NCBI GenBank assembly: GCA_963634795.1
Contig: CAVHDO010000019.1
Location: 1-17,599, forward strand
Direction: 5' to 3'
DNA from: UBA1822 sp963634795
GTDB taxonomy: Bacteria; Bacillota; Negativicutes; Veillonellales; Dialisteraceae
DNA length: 17,599 nucleotides
The notes under the pieces are model-generated. The model was not told where the DNA came from and made no database searches. It worked only from the letters and a program-made list of their open reading frames with translations. The translations under genes and the position numbers were made by a program. Of this stretch, positions 1 through 6,610 are shown in pieces; the stretch's first letter is position 1; every line of letters starts with the position of its first letter.

Positions 1-71
1 GCCAGCGCTTCGCTATCCGTGAAGGCGGCCGCACCGTCGGCGCCGGCGTCGTCGCGAAGATTGCGAAATAA
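1..71 (+). CDS. tuf: Elongation factor Tu, C-terminal end (partial)
   Basis: The reading frame beginning at base 3 gives QRFAIREGGRTVGAGVVAK followed by IAK and a TAA stop at 69-71. This is the invariant C-terminus of bacterial EF-Tu (domain III), the GTPase that brings aminoacyl-tRNA to the ribosomal A site. Only 22 codons are inside the window; the rest lies upstream. EF-Tu directly before the S10 operon is the normal str-S10 arrangement, except that here an unrelated gene separates tuf from rpsJ. A strong terminator follows 7 bases after the stop. Confidence 0.95.
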   Translation, partial: QRFAIREGGRTVGAGVVAKIAK

Positions 72-78
72 GAAACGC

Positions 79-125
79 CAATAAAAAATACCGTTCCCTT
101 ATATTGGGAGCGGTATTTTTTATTG
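79..125 (+). terminator. Rho-independent terminator after tuf
   Basis: The arms 79-98 and 106-125 are complementary over 20 bp with a single G-U wobble and enclose a 7-base loop (TTATATT). The stem has a GC-rich upper part (CCGTTCCC paired with GGGAGCGG) and an A-rich 5' side facing a T6 run on the 3' side. Because both A and T runs are present it could stop transcription from either direction. It should largely uncouple the str operon from the genes downstream. Confidence 0.93.
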
Positions 126-255
126 GCTCACTTTTAGCAGTAGATAATTTTTCTTTTGAACATTTAAAAGGAGAACTTGTAAGTTATGTTTTTTTTAGTT
201 CTTACTTCTTTAGTTGGAATTAAATATAAGTGTAAAATGTTCAGAACTTTGCTAC

Positions 256-291
256 TTGACAAACGCCATAAAAAGGGGGGGGTGATAATAT
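256..291 (+). promoter_or_regulatory. Candidate promoter with G8 spacer for the acyltransferase gene
   Basis: A perfect TTGACA (256-261) is followed by a run of eight G (275-282) and then an AT-rich -10-like stretch, GATAATATAAAAT (284-296). The gap to GATAAT is 22 bp, five more than the optimum, and the homopolymer lies inside it. The elements are seen directly; promoter activity and any length variation are inference. It is 50-90 bp upstream of the acyltransferase start and downstream of the tuf terminator, where a separate promoter is needed. Confidence 0.4.
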
Positions 292-341
292 AAAATAGGG
301 TTTTATGTTCGATGAGGGAAAAAGATTGCGGAGGGATAGAT

Positions 342-1415
342 GTGCTTAACGGGAAATATTTAGATATTGAGCTGATGCGAATTCTGGCTGCATTTTTCGT
401 AATCTTTAATCATACAGGGACGACAGCGTTTCGGTTGTTTACACTTTATGATACGCATACATTTTCTTATTGGGGATGTTTGTTTCTGGCGGTATTTTGC
501 AAGTTTGCGGTTCCATTATTTTTTATGATTTCAGGAGCGCTCTTTCTTGCTCGAGAGGAGGAGCCCGCAAAGATTTGGGGACGCCGTGTCATTCATATTT
601 TTGCGATTTTGCTGATTTGGTCATTTTTTTACTACATGAATGCAGTGATGACCGGTAAAGAAACCTTTGTCATCAAGGATTTTTTTAGTCAGCTTTACGC
701 TAAAAATTGGAATTTTTCGTATTGGTTTTTGTATGCGTATTTGGCTTTCTTGATTTCTTTGCCGTTACTTCGGCGATTTGCACAAAGTCTGACAAATCGG
801 GATTATCAGTATTTGTTTTTTCTGTATTCTGTTTTTACAATGATTGTTCCGAGCCTGCAGTATTTTTTGTTTCATGGGAAACATACATTGAACGGGAATG
901 TTTCGGTTGGTTGGATAGCCGCCAATATTGTGATTTTTCCATTGGCGGGATATGTCTTGCAGCATCGAATGAAGAAATTTTGGGATGGGAAGAAAATTTT
1001 GTGGTTGTGGTTCCTCAATATAGGGACAATTTTAATTTCGGTGTATTTGTCGTACCTTAGAGGACAAATAACGGGAGAGAAGACGACAGAAGCGTTTTAC
1101 TATACATTTGTATTGATTAATGCGGTTTCTATTTTTGTGACTTGTCAATATTGGCAGAGAACAGGGCGTTTTTTGAAAAAGATATCCAAGCCGATCATTT
1201 CAATCGGAAGTTGCACATTTGGAATTTATTTGCTACATATTTTTATTATGGGAAGATCGGAAGTAAGGGTATTGTTGCGGGGCTTATTTCAGGAAACGAT
1301 TTCTGTGCCGCCGATTTTGTATGGCTTTTTGTATTGCGCGCTTATTTTTGCTGTCGGTTATGTTGTTACGTGGATTTTTAAAAAGATTCCGTTGCTTCGT
1401 AAACTGCTTTCTTGA
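342..1415 (+). CDS. Acyltransferase-3 family integral membrane O-acyltransferase
   Basis: Predicted 357-residue polytopic membrane protein of the Acyl_transf_3 (OafA/WecH-like) family, which transfers acyl groups, usually acetyl, to cell-surface sugars such as LPS or capsule. Family landmarks in order: DIELMRILAAFFVIFNHTG at the N-terminus, with the conserved Arg (13) and His (24); PLFFMISGALFL; a charged RR loop then an aromatic helix; YWFLYAYLAFLISLPLLRR; and near the end GSCTFGIYLLHIFIMG. About ten hydrophobic segments alternate with short basic loops. I chose the GTG at 342 because GGAGGG at 330-335 lies 6 bases upstream; an in-frame ATG at 312 is possible but has a poor ribosome site. 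Base composition is clearly more AT-rich than the flanking genes, suggesting horizontal origin. Substrate cannot be told from sequence. Confidence 0.85.
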   Translation: MLNGKYLDIELMRILAAFFVIFNHTGTTAFRLFTLYDTHTFSYWGCLFLAVFCKFAVPLFFMISGALFLAREEEPAKIWGRRVIHIFAILLIWSFFYYMNAVMTGKETFVIKDFFSQLYAKNWNFSYWFLYAYLAFLISLPLLRRFAQSLTNRDYQYLFFLYSVFTMIVPSLQYFLFHGKHTLNGNVSVGWIAANIVIFPLAGYVLQHRMKKFWDGKKILWLWFLNIGTILISVYLSYLRGQITGEKTTEAFYYTFVLINAVSIFVTCQYWQRTGRFLKKISKPIISIGSCTFGIYLLHIFIMGRSEVRVLLRGLFQETISVPPILYGFLYCALIFAVGYVVTWIFKKIPLLRKLLS

Positions 1416-1462
1416 TGTGAAAGAATTTTTGGATTTCCCCTAAAGTTTTATTTTTGAATTTT

Positions 1463-1497
1463 CCAAAAAGCTCCTCTTAAGAGAAATGGAGCTTTTG
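1463..1497 (+). terminator. Hairpin after the acyltransferase, possible weak terminator
   Basis: AAAAGCTCC (1466-1474) pairs with GGAGCTTTT (1488-1496), and flanking CC/GG extend the stem with one bulged A. The loop contains its own short palindrome, CTCTTAAGAG. The 3' arm ends in TTTT but there is no long T tail beyond it, so termination would be inefficient. It lies about 50 bases past the acyltransferase stop. Confidence 0.45.
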
Positions 1498-1640
1498 GCG
1501 TCTCTGGTGAGATAGTTGCAGTTTTGCGTCGGAGATTGATCAAAGCAGCCGGAAAAGCATTTGCTATTGTTATTGATGGTTTTATGATTTCAAGCAGATT
1601 GTCGGTGTAGTGAGTTCTTCAGCACATAAATTTTATTTTT

Positions 1641-1672
1641 CCAAAAATTTCCAAAAATTTTAGAATTTTTGG
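1641..1672 (+). promoter_or_regulatory. Phased A-tracts upstream of the S10 promoter
   Basis: CCAAAAATTT occurs twice in exact tandem (1641-1650 and 1651-1660), followed by TAGAATTTTT (1661-1670), so A/T tracts recur at 10-bp spacing. The last two also form an inverted repeat (1651-1659 with 1664-1672). Tracts phased with the helical turn are known to bend DNA. Here they lie about 22-53 bp upstream of the -35 hexamer, where curved or UP-like DNA can help RNA polymerase. Function is inferred from position. Confidence 0.45.
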
Positions 1673-1693
1673 AGCGATTTGGCGCGAAAAATC

Positions 1694-1722
1694 TTGAAAA
1701 AGAAGAAGAAAGCTGGTATAAT
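1694..1722 (+). promoter_or_regulatory. Main promoter of the S10-spc-alpha superoperon (extended -10)
   Basis: TTGAAA (1694-1699, five of six matches to TTGACA) is separated by exactly 17 bp from a perfect TATAAT (1717-1722). TGG directly before the -10 makes a TGnTATAAT extended -10. Transcription should start near A1728-A1730. It is the best sigma-A-type promoter in the window and sits about 270 bp ahead of rpsJ, past the accessory gene, so the superoperon seems to be driven independently of tuf. Confidence 0.85.
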
Positions 1723-1728
1723 ATTCCA

Positions 1729-1998
1729 CATTGCGCGGCATCTTTTGGAGGATCTCGGCCGGATTTTCCGCGAGGGTGTGCGCAAAAACGGAAGCAGGCA
1801 CCGCCTGCGGTTTCTTGGTTATAAGAAACAGCCGGGTGGGTGGTAATGAAAAAGCGCTCTGTTTCCAGTCAAACTATGAAGTGGAAGGTGGCTTGCAAGG
1901 TGTGCGTCGACGGATGACCCTATGTGTCGGCGGGCGCCAAAGCAAGGGAATTTCCACGGAGCAGTTCATTCTTGAAATGAACGTCAGGAGGTTGCAGT
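1729..1998 (+). promoter_or_regulatory. Long structured 5' leader of the S10 operon
   Basis: About 270 nt of untranslated leader lie between the predicted start site and rpsJ. Visible pairings: TTGCGC (1731-1736) with GCGCAA (1780-1785); GCAGGC/GCCTGC (1794-1799/1803-1808, 3-nt loop); GTTTCTT/AAGAAAC (1810-1816/1823-1829); GTGGAA/TTCCAC (1881-1886/1952-1957); GTTCATT/AATGAAC (1964-1970/1976-1982), which ends just before the AGGAGG at 1986-1991. Ribosomal protein operons are commonly autoregulated through leader RNA (L4 on the S10 leader in gammaproteobacteria). No match to a known leader class is claimed; regulation here is inference. Confidence 0.5.
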
Positions 1999-2310
1999 AT
2001 GGCAAAACAAGAAAAAATCAGAATTCGTCTGAAGGGCTATGATCACAAAGCTGTCGATCAGAGCGCGGCGAAAATCGTCGAGACGGCCAAGCGGACGGGA
2101 TCTCGGGTTTCCGGCCCGATTCCGCTTCCCACGGAGAAAAATGTCTACACGATTCTTCGTTCGCCGCATGTCAACAAGGACAGCCGTGAACAGTTTGAAA
2201 TGCGCACGCACAAGAGACTTATCGATATCCTCGATCCGTCGAAGAAAACGGCGGATGCGCTGATGAGACTGGAGCTTCCGGCAGGCGTCAGCATTGAACT
2301 CAAGGCGTAA
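1999..2310 (+). CDS. rpsJ: 30S ribosomal protein S10
   Basis: A 103-residue protein of the usual S10 length, beginning MAKQEKIRIRLKGYDHKAVD and carrying the conserved GPIPLPT loop and the RTHKRLIDI segment. S10 belongs to the head of the 30S subunit; in E. coli it also acts as NusE in antitermination. AGGAGG at 1986-1991 is 7 bases before the ATG. First gene of the superoperon, preceded by the long leader and followed after 12 bases by rplC. Confidence 0.98.
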   Translation: MAKQEKIRIRLKGYDHKAVDQSAAKIVETAKRTGSRVSGPIPLPTEKNVYTILRSPHVNKDSREQFEMRTHKRLIDILDPSKKTADALMRLELPAGVSIELKA

Positions 2311-2322
2311 GGAGGTGCGAAA

Positions 2323-2964
2323 ATGTCTAAAGCTATTTTGGGAACGAAGCTGGGAATGAGCCAGGTTTTCGCCGAAAACGGAAATCTCATCCCGGTCACT
2401 GTCATCGAGACGATGCCGAATGTGGTCGTCGCGAAGAAAACCGTGGAATCGGATGGTTACAATGCGATTCAGCTCGGTTACGGCGCCGTGAAAGAAAAAC
2501 ACCTGACCAAGCCGGTCAAGGGGCAGTTTGAAAAGGCGGGCGTCGCTCCTGTGAAATTCTTGCGCGAAGTCCGGACGGATGATGTGGAGAGTTACACGGT
2601 AGGCCAAACTCTGGCAGCCGATATTTTTGCGGAAGGCGAAATTGTCGATGTCATCGGCACGAGCAGAGGCAAGGGTTTCGCCGGTACGATTAAGCGTTAC
2701 AATTTCCGTCGTGGACCGGAAAGTCACGGTTCGAAGAATCACCGGCAGCCGGCGTCTCTGGGCGCGCGTATGTCCGGCGGCGGCGGTAAGGTCTTCAAGG
2801 GCAAGAAGCTCCCCGGTCAGATGGGCGGTGTGAGAGTCACGGTACAGCATCTTTCTGTGGTGCGTGTCGATGTGGCTCGCAATCTCATGCTCGTGAAAGG
2901 CGGCATTCCCGGGCCGAAGGGAAGCCTCGTCATGGTGCAGGCTACCGCAAAGCCTGTCAAATAA
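2323..2964 (+). CDS. rplC: 50S ribosomal protein L3
   Basis: A 213-residue L3 starting MSKAILGTKLGMSQVF. The hallmark central extension is present: SRGKGFAGTIKRYNFRRGP, then the SHGSKNHRQPASLGAR segment (about residues 115-150), which reaches toward the peptidyl transferase centre. L3 is a primary 23S rRNA binder needed early in 50S assembly. AAGGAGG lies just upstream of the ATG. It is 15 bases from rplD, in the standard order. Confidence 0.98.
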   Translation: MSKAILGTKLGMSQVFAENGNLIPVTVIETMPNVVVAKKTVESDGYNAIQLGYGAVKEKHLTKPVKGQFEKAGVAPVKFLREVRTDDVESYTVGQTLAADIFAEGEIVDVIGTSRGKGFAGTIKRYNFRRGPESHGSKNHRQPASLGARMSGGGGKVFKGKKLPGQMGGVRVTVQHLSVVRVDVARNLMLVKGGIPGPKGSLVMVQATAKPVK

Positions 2965-2979
2965 TCGGGAGGTAAACCA

Positions 2980-3606
2980 ATGTCCAAAGTTGCTTTGTAT
3001 AATATCGCCGCCAAAAACGTCGGCGAAATCGAATTGAATGACAGCGTATTCGGCGTCGAATACAATGAAGCTGTGATTCATCTGGCGGTGGTGCGGCAGC
3101 AGGCGAATGAACGTCTCGGCACGCATGCCACCAAGACGCGCGGTCTGGTGCGCGGCGGCGGGAAGAAGCCGTGGAAACAGAAGGGCACGGGGCGCGCTCG
3201 TGTCGGATCGATTCGTTCTCCGCTGTGGGTCGGCGGCGGCACGGTCTTTGGACCTACGCCCCGTTCTCATGCCAAGGATATGAATCGCAAGGAGAGACGT
3301 CTGGCTGTGAAGTCGGCGCTGTCCGAAAAGCTTCGTCAGGGTGAAATCGTGGTCCTTGACAAGGTGGGCTTCGAAGCGCCGAAGACGAAGGCGGCGATTG
3401 AAATGCTGAAAGCTTTCGAAGTGAAGGGCAAAGCGCTCATCATCGACGGCGATGAAGCGGTGGCGAATACGATTCTCTCGGCTCGCAACATTCCGGGTGT
3501 GAAGGCGATCGCGACCGAAAACATCAATATTTACGATATTATTCATTACACGAAACTCTTCCTCACGAAGAGCGCAGTCGAAAAGATTGAGGAGGTGCTC
3601 GCATAA
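2980..3606 (+). CDS. rplD: 50S ribosomal protein L4
   Basis: A 208-residue L4. The conserved basic loop (about residues 42-95) has TRGLVRGGGKKPWKQKGTGRA and then a GGTVFGPTPR motif; in the ribosome this loop lines the exit tunnel near the constriction. The C-terminal domain shows the usual LIIDGD and LSARNIPGV stretches. In gammaproteobacteria L4 also represses its own operon; whether it does here is unknown, but the long rpsJ leader makes it a fair candidate. The stop codon overlaps the rplW start by one base (TAATG), pointing to translational coupling. Confidence 0.97.
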   Translation: MSKVALYNIAAKNVGEIELNDSVFGVEYNEAVIHLAVVRQQANERLGTHATKTRGLVRGGGKKPWKQKGTGRARVGSIRSPLWVGGGTVFGPTPRSHAKDMNRKERRLAVKSALSEKLRQGEIVVLDKVGFEAPKTKAAIEMLKAFEVKGKALIIDGDEAVANTILSARNIPGVKAIATENINIYDIIHYTKLFLTKSAVEKIEEVLA

Positions 3607-3890
3607 TGGAAGCACATGATATCCTCGTGAAACCGATTATCACGGAAAAATCCACCGCTCTCATGGAAGAGGGGAAATACACATTCCGCGTACCGCCGGC
3701 AGCCACCAAGATTCAGATTCGTCAGGCTGTGGAGCAGATTTTCAAAGTCAAGGTGCAAGCGGTGAATACAATGCGCTACGAAGGCAAGATGAAACGCATG
3801 GGTCGTTTCCAAGGCCGTCGCAGCAACTGGAAGAAGGCCATCGTCACCCTTTGCCCGGGCGAGACGATTGAGTTTTTTGAAGGGGTCTAA
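3606..3890 (+). CDS. rplW: 50S ribosomal protein L23
   Basis: A 94-residue L23, beginning MEAHDILVKPIITEKS and containing the FKVKVQAVNT strand and the basic MKRMGRFQGRRSNWKKAIV arm. L23 sits at the tunnel exit and is the docking site for trigger factor and SRP. The ATG shares one base with the rplD stop; GAGGTG inside the rplD end serves as ribosome site. Normal length and order. Confidence 0.97.
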   Translation: MEAHDILVKPIITEKSTALMEEGKYTFRVPPAATKIQIRQAVEQIFKVKVQAVNTMRYEGKMKRMGRFQGRRSNWKKAIVTLCPGETIEFFEGV

Positions 3891-3910
3891 TACGAGGAGG
3901 ATATACAGCA

Positions 3911-4738
3911 ATGGCATACAAATCTTTTAAACCGTATACCCCCGGACGCCGCCAGATGACCGTTTCCACTTTTGAGGAAATCACGACGGATAAGCCCGAG
4001 AAATCGCTTCTCGCGCCTCTCCACAATCACGGCGGTCGCAACGGTTCGGGAAAAATGACGGTTCGTCATCAGGGCGGCGGTCATAAGCGTCAGTACAGAA
4101 TCATTGATTTCAAGCGGACGAAGGACAATGTGCCGGCCAAGGTCGCGACGATCGAATACGATCCGAACCGCACCTGCCGCATCGCGCTTCTGCATTATGC
4201 GGACGGCGAAAAGCGCTACATCCTAGCGCCGAGAGGCCTTAAGGTCGGCGATGACATCATGTCCGGTCCGGAAGCCGATATCAAGCCGGGGAATTGTCTT
4301 CCGCTTCTCAATATTCCGCTCGGTACGAATGTTCACAATGTCGAGCTCAAGATTGGCAAGGGCGGCCAGATGGTGCGCGCTGCCGGCGAGACGGCTCAGC
4401 TCATGGCAAAGGAAGGCGATTACGCACTGCTCCGGCTTCCGTCCGGCGAACTTCGCCGTGTGCACATTCGTTGCCGCGCGACGGTCGGGATTGTCGGGAA
4501 CGAAGACCATGAAAACATCACGCTCGGCAAGGCGGGTCGCAATCGTTGGCTCGGCGTCCGCCCGGCAAACCGCGGCGTCGTCATGAACCCGAACGACCAT
4601 CCGCACGGCGGCGGCGAAGGGAAATCCCCCGTCGGCAGAAAGCGCCCGGTCACCCCGTGGGGCAAGCCGGCATACGGCGTGAAGACGCGTGACAAAAAGA
4701 AAGCTTCCACGAAGCTTATCGTCAAGAGACGCAAGTAA
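3911..4738 (+). CDS. rplB: 50S ribosomal protein L2
   Basis: A 275-residue L2 of standard length. It starts with FKPYTPGRRQMTVSTFEEIT, has the OB-fold and SH3-like RNA-binding halves, and keeps MNPNDHPHGGGEGKSPVGR near residues 225-243; His230 matches the conserved His229 of E. coli L2 implicated in peptidyl transferase function. The C-terminus is strongly basic (KKKASTKLIVKRRK). GAGGAG at 3896-3901 is the ribosome site. It lies 20 bases after rplW and 17 before rpsS. Confidence 0.98.
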   Translation: MAYKSFKPYTPGRRQMTVSTFEEITTDKPEKSLLAPLHNHGGRNGSGKMTVRHQGGGHKRQYRIIDFKRTKDNVPAKVATIEYDPNRTCRIALLHYADGEKRYILAPRGLKVGDDIMSGPEADIKPGNCLPLLNIPLGTNVHNVELKIGKGGQMVRAAGETAQLMAKEGDYALLRLPSGELRRVHIRCRATVGIVGNEDHENITLGKAGRNRWLGVRPANRGVVMNPNDHPHGGGEGKSPVGRKRPVTPWGKPAYGVKTRDKKKASTKLIVKRRK

Positions 4739-4755
4739 GATAAGGAGGAAACAAA

Positions 4756-5025
4756 GTGTCCAGATCAGTCAAAAAAGGCCCGTTCGTCGCTTTCTCCCTC
4801 GTGAAGAAAATCGACGCCATGAACGCTGCCAATGAAAAGAAAGTCATCAAAACCTGGTCCCGTGCTTCCACCATCCTGCCGGACTTCGTCGGTCACACGA
4901 TCGCGGTTCACGACGGTAGAAAACACGTACCAGTCTATGTCACCGAAGATATGGTCGGCCACAAGCTGGGCGAATTTGCCCCGACCCGGACCTACAAGGG
5001 ACATTCCAAGAACGATAAGAAATAA
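4756..5025 (+). CDS. rpsS: 30S ribosomal protein S19
   Basis: An 89-residue S19 beginning MSRSVKKGPFV with the conserved IKTWSRASTI, VHDGRKHVPV and GHKLGEFAPTR motifs. S19 binds in the 30S head with S13 and contacts the A-site finger. The start is GTG, supported by AAGGAGG at 4742-4748 seven bases upstream. A non-ATG start may lower its initiation rate relative to its neighbours. Confidence 0.97.
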   Translation: MSRSVKKGPFVAFSLVKKIDAMNAANEKKVIKTWSRASTILPDFVGHTIAVHDGRKHVPVYVTEDMVGHKLGEFAPTRTYKGHSKNDKK

Positions 5026-5039
5026 ACGGGGAGGAAAAA

Positions 5040-5375
5040 ATGGAAGTACAGGCAATCAGCAGAAATATCCGCATTTCGCCCCGTAAAGTCCGCATCGTCG
5101 TCGATGTCATCCGCGGCAAGGATTGCGGTGAGGCACTGGCCATTCTTCGCCAGACCCCCAAAGCGGCTTCTTCCGTTGTCGAAAAGACACTGAAGAGCGC
5201 TATGGCAAATGCAGAAAACAACAACGATATGAATATCGACAAACTCTATGTTTCCACGACCTATGTAGATGCAGGCCCGATCATGAAACGAATCCATCCG
5301 CGCTCCCGCGGCCAAGCTTTCGCCATTATGAAACGCACCAGCACGCTTACAATCAAAGTCGCTGAAAGAGATTAA
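5040..5375 (+). CDS. rplV: 50S ribosomal protein L22
   Basis: A 111-residue L22. The ISPRKVRIVVDVIRGK helix near the start and the long beta-hairpin (about residues 80-105, with GPIMKRIHPRSRGQA) are intact. This hairpin lines the exit tunnel and is a known site of macrolide-resistance mutations; nothing unusual is seen in it. GGGAGG at 5029-5034 precedes the ATG. It is 14 bases after rpsS and 14 before rpsC. Confidence 0.97.
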   Translation: MEVQAISRNIRISPRKVRIVVDVIRGKDCGEALAILRQTPKAASSVVEKTLKSAMANAENNNDMNIDKLYVSTTYVDAGPIMKRIHPRSRGQAFAIMKRTSTLTIKVAERD

Positions 5376-5389
5376 CGAGGAGGAAAACG

Positions 5390-6181
5390 ATGGGTCAGAA
5401 AGTCAATCCACATGGACTTCGCGTCGGCATCATTGACGACTGGGATTCCAAATGGTATGCGGAAAAGGAGTATGCCAATCTTCTCGTAGAGGATGCCAAG
5501 ATTCGTGCATTCCTGAAGAAACATCTCTTTATCGCAGGCATTTCCAAAATCGGCATCAAGCGTATGGGCAAGCGCGTGAAGATCGCAATCCATACGGCCA
5601 AGCCGGGGATGGTCATCGGCCGCGGCGGCACGGGCATCGAAGATATCAAGAAAGCACTTGCTTCTTTGACCGATAAAGAAATCGATATCGATATCATGGA
5701 AATCCGTTCCCGTGATATGAGCGCCATCTTGGTCGCCGAAGATATCGCGGCACAGCTGGAAAAACGTATCGGTTTCCGTCGCGCAATCAAGCAGGCAATC
5801 GGACGTACGATGCGTGCCGGCGCCAAGGGTATCAAAGTCATGGTTTCCGGTCGTCTGGGCGGCGCGGAAATCGCCAGAAGCGAATCGCAACGTGAAGGTT
5901 CCATTCCGCTGCAGACGCTTCGCGCGAATATCGATTACGGCGTGACGGCCGCGCACACCACTTACGGTGCCATCGGCGTCAAAGTCTGGATCTACAAAGG
6001 CGAAATCGCTCCGGGCGAAATGGTACCGGAGACGGAAAACACCCGTGACAACAAGAACCGCGGAGATCGCAGAGACGGGCCTCGCGGCGGACGTCGCGGC
6101 GGGCGTGGCGAAGGTCGTCGCGAAGGTCGTGAAGGCCGCGGCGAACGCAGAGCCAGAAATACGGAAAGGAGCGACGCGTAA
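5390..6181 (+). CDS. rpsC: 30S ribosomal protein S3 with Arg/Gly-rich C-terminal tail
   Basis: A 263-residue S3. The N-terminus MGQKVNPHGLRVG, the KH domain with VIGRGG (about residues 75-80), and the C-terminal domain with RAIKQAIGRTMRAGAKGIKV and the TTYGAIGVKVWIYKGE strand are all present up to about residue 215. S3 forms part of the mRNA entry channel, where S3-S4-S5 have helicase activity. Residues 217-263 are an extra low-complexity tail of Arg, Gly and Glu with repeated RGG-like motifs, beyond the usual family end. The TAA overlaps the rplP ATG by one base. Confidence 0.97.
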   Translation: MGQKVNPHGLRVGIIDDWDSKWYAEKEYANLLVEDAKIRAFLKKHLFIAGISKIGIKRMGKRVKIAIHTAKPGMVIGRGGTGIEDIKKALASLTDKEIDIDIMEIRSRDMSAILVAEDIAAQLEKRIGFRRAIKQAIGRTMRAGAKGIKVMVSGRLGGAEIARSESQREGSIPLQTLRANIDYGVTAAHTTYGAIGVKVWIYKGEIAPGEMVPETENTRDNKNRGDRRDGPRGGRRGGRGEGRREGREGRGERRARNTERSDA

Positions 6182-6609
6182 TGTTAATTCCGAAACGTAC
6201 CAAGTACCGCAAACAGTTCCGCGGTCGCATGAAAGGCCGTGCACATCGCGGCAATACAGTCGCCTTCGGCGAATACGGCATGGTCGCCCTCGAACCGTCC
6301 TGGATTACGAATCGTCAGATTGAAGCGGCTCGTATCGCTATGACGCGTTACATCAAGCGTGGCGGTCAGGTCTGGATCAAAATTTTCCCCGACAAGCCTG
6401 TCACGGCCAAGCCGCTTGGCACCCGTCAGGGCTCCGGGAAAGGCTCGGTCGAATACTGGGTAGCCGTCGCAAAGCCCGGTCGCGTCCTCTTTGAAATTGC
6501 GGGCGTACCGATGGAAACGGCGAAAGAAGCTATGCGTCTTGCCGGCAACAAGCTGCCCATCAAAACAAAATTCGTAGTCAAGGGTCAGGAAGAAGTGGCA
6601 GGTGAATAA
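6181..6609 (+). CDS. rplP: 50S ribosomal protein L16
   Basis: A 142-residue L16 beginning MLIPKRTKYRKQFRGRMKG, with the conserved TNRQIEAARIAMTRY helix, the KPVTAKPLGTRQGSGKG loop that contacts A-site tRNA, and the PIKTKFV end. It shares one base with the rpsC stop (TAATG); GGAAAGGAG lies inside the rpsC end. Normal length. Confidence 0.97.
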   Translation: MLIPKRTKYRKQFRGRMKGRAHRGNTVAFGEYGMVALEPSWITNRQIEAARIAMTRYIKRGGQVWIKIFPDKPVTAKPLGTRQGSGKGSVEYWVAVAKPGRVLFEIAGVPMETAKEAMRLAGNKLPIKTKFVVKGQEEVAGE

Positions 6610-6610
6610 A

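Noticed and set aside
186..293. 35-codon open frame (MFFLVLTSLVGIKYK...) upstream of the acyltransferase
   Set aside because: AAGGAG is 12 bases from the ATG, too far to be convincing; the frame runs through T8 and G8 runs and the candidate promoter, and the sequence is not recognisable.
1731..2042. Open frame through the whole S10 leader and into rpsJ out of frame
   Set aside because: It begins with TTG at the predicted transcript start with no ribosome site and overlaps rpsJ; its composition looks like structured RNA, not protein.
1984..3615. 543-codon open frame on the minus strand across rpsJ, rplC and rplD
   Set aside because: It is antisense to three certain ribosomal protein genes, has no recognisable domain, and long antisense frames are expected in biased GC-rich coding sequence.
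5372..6244. 290-codon minus-strand frame across rpsC and similar long antisense frames at 11149-12603 and 15101-16579
   Set aside because: All are shadows of strongly conserved sense genes with ribosome sites; none shows a family motif.
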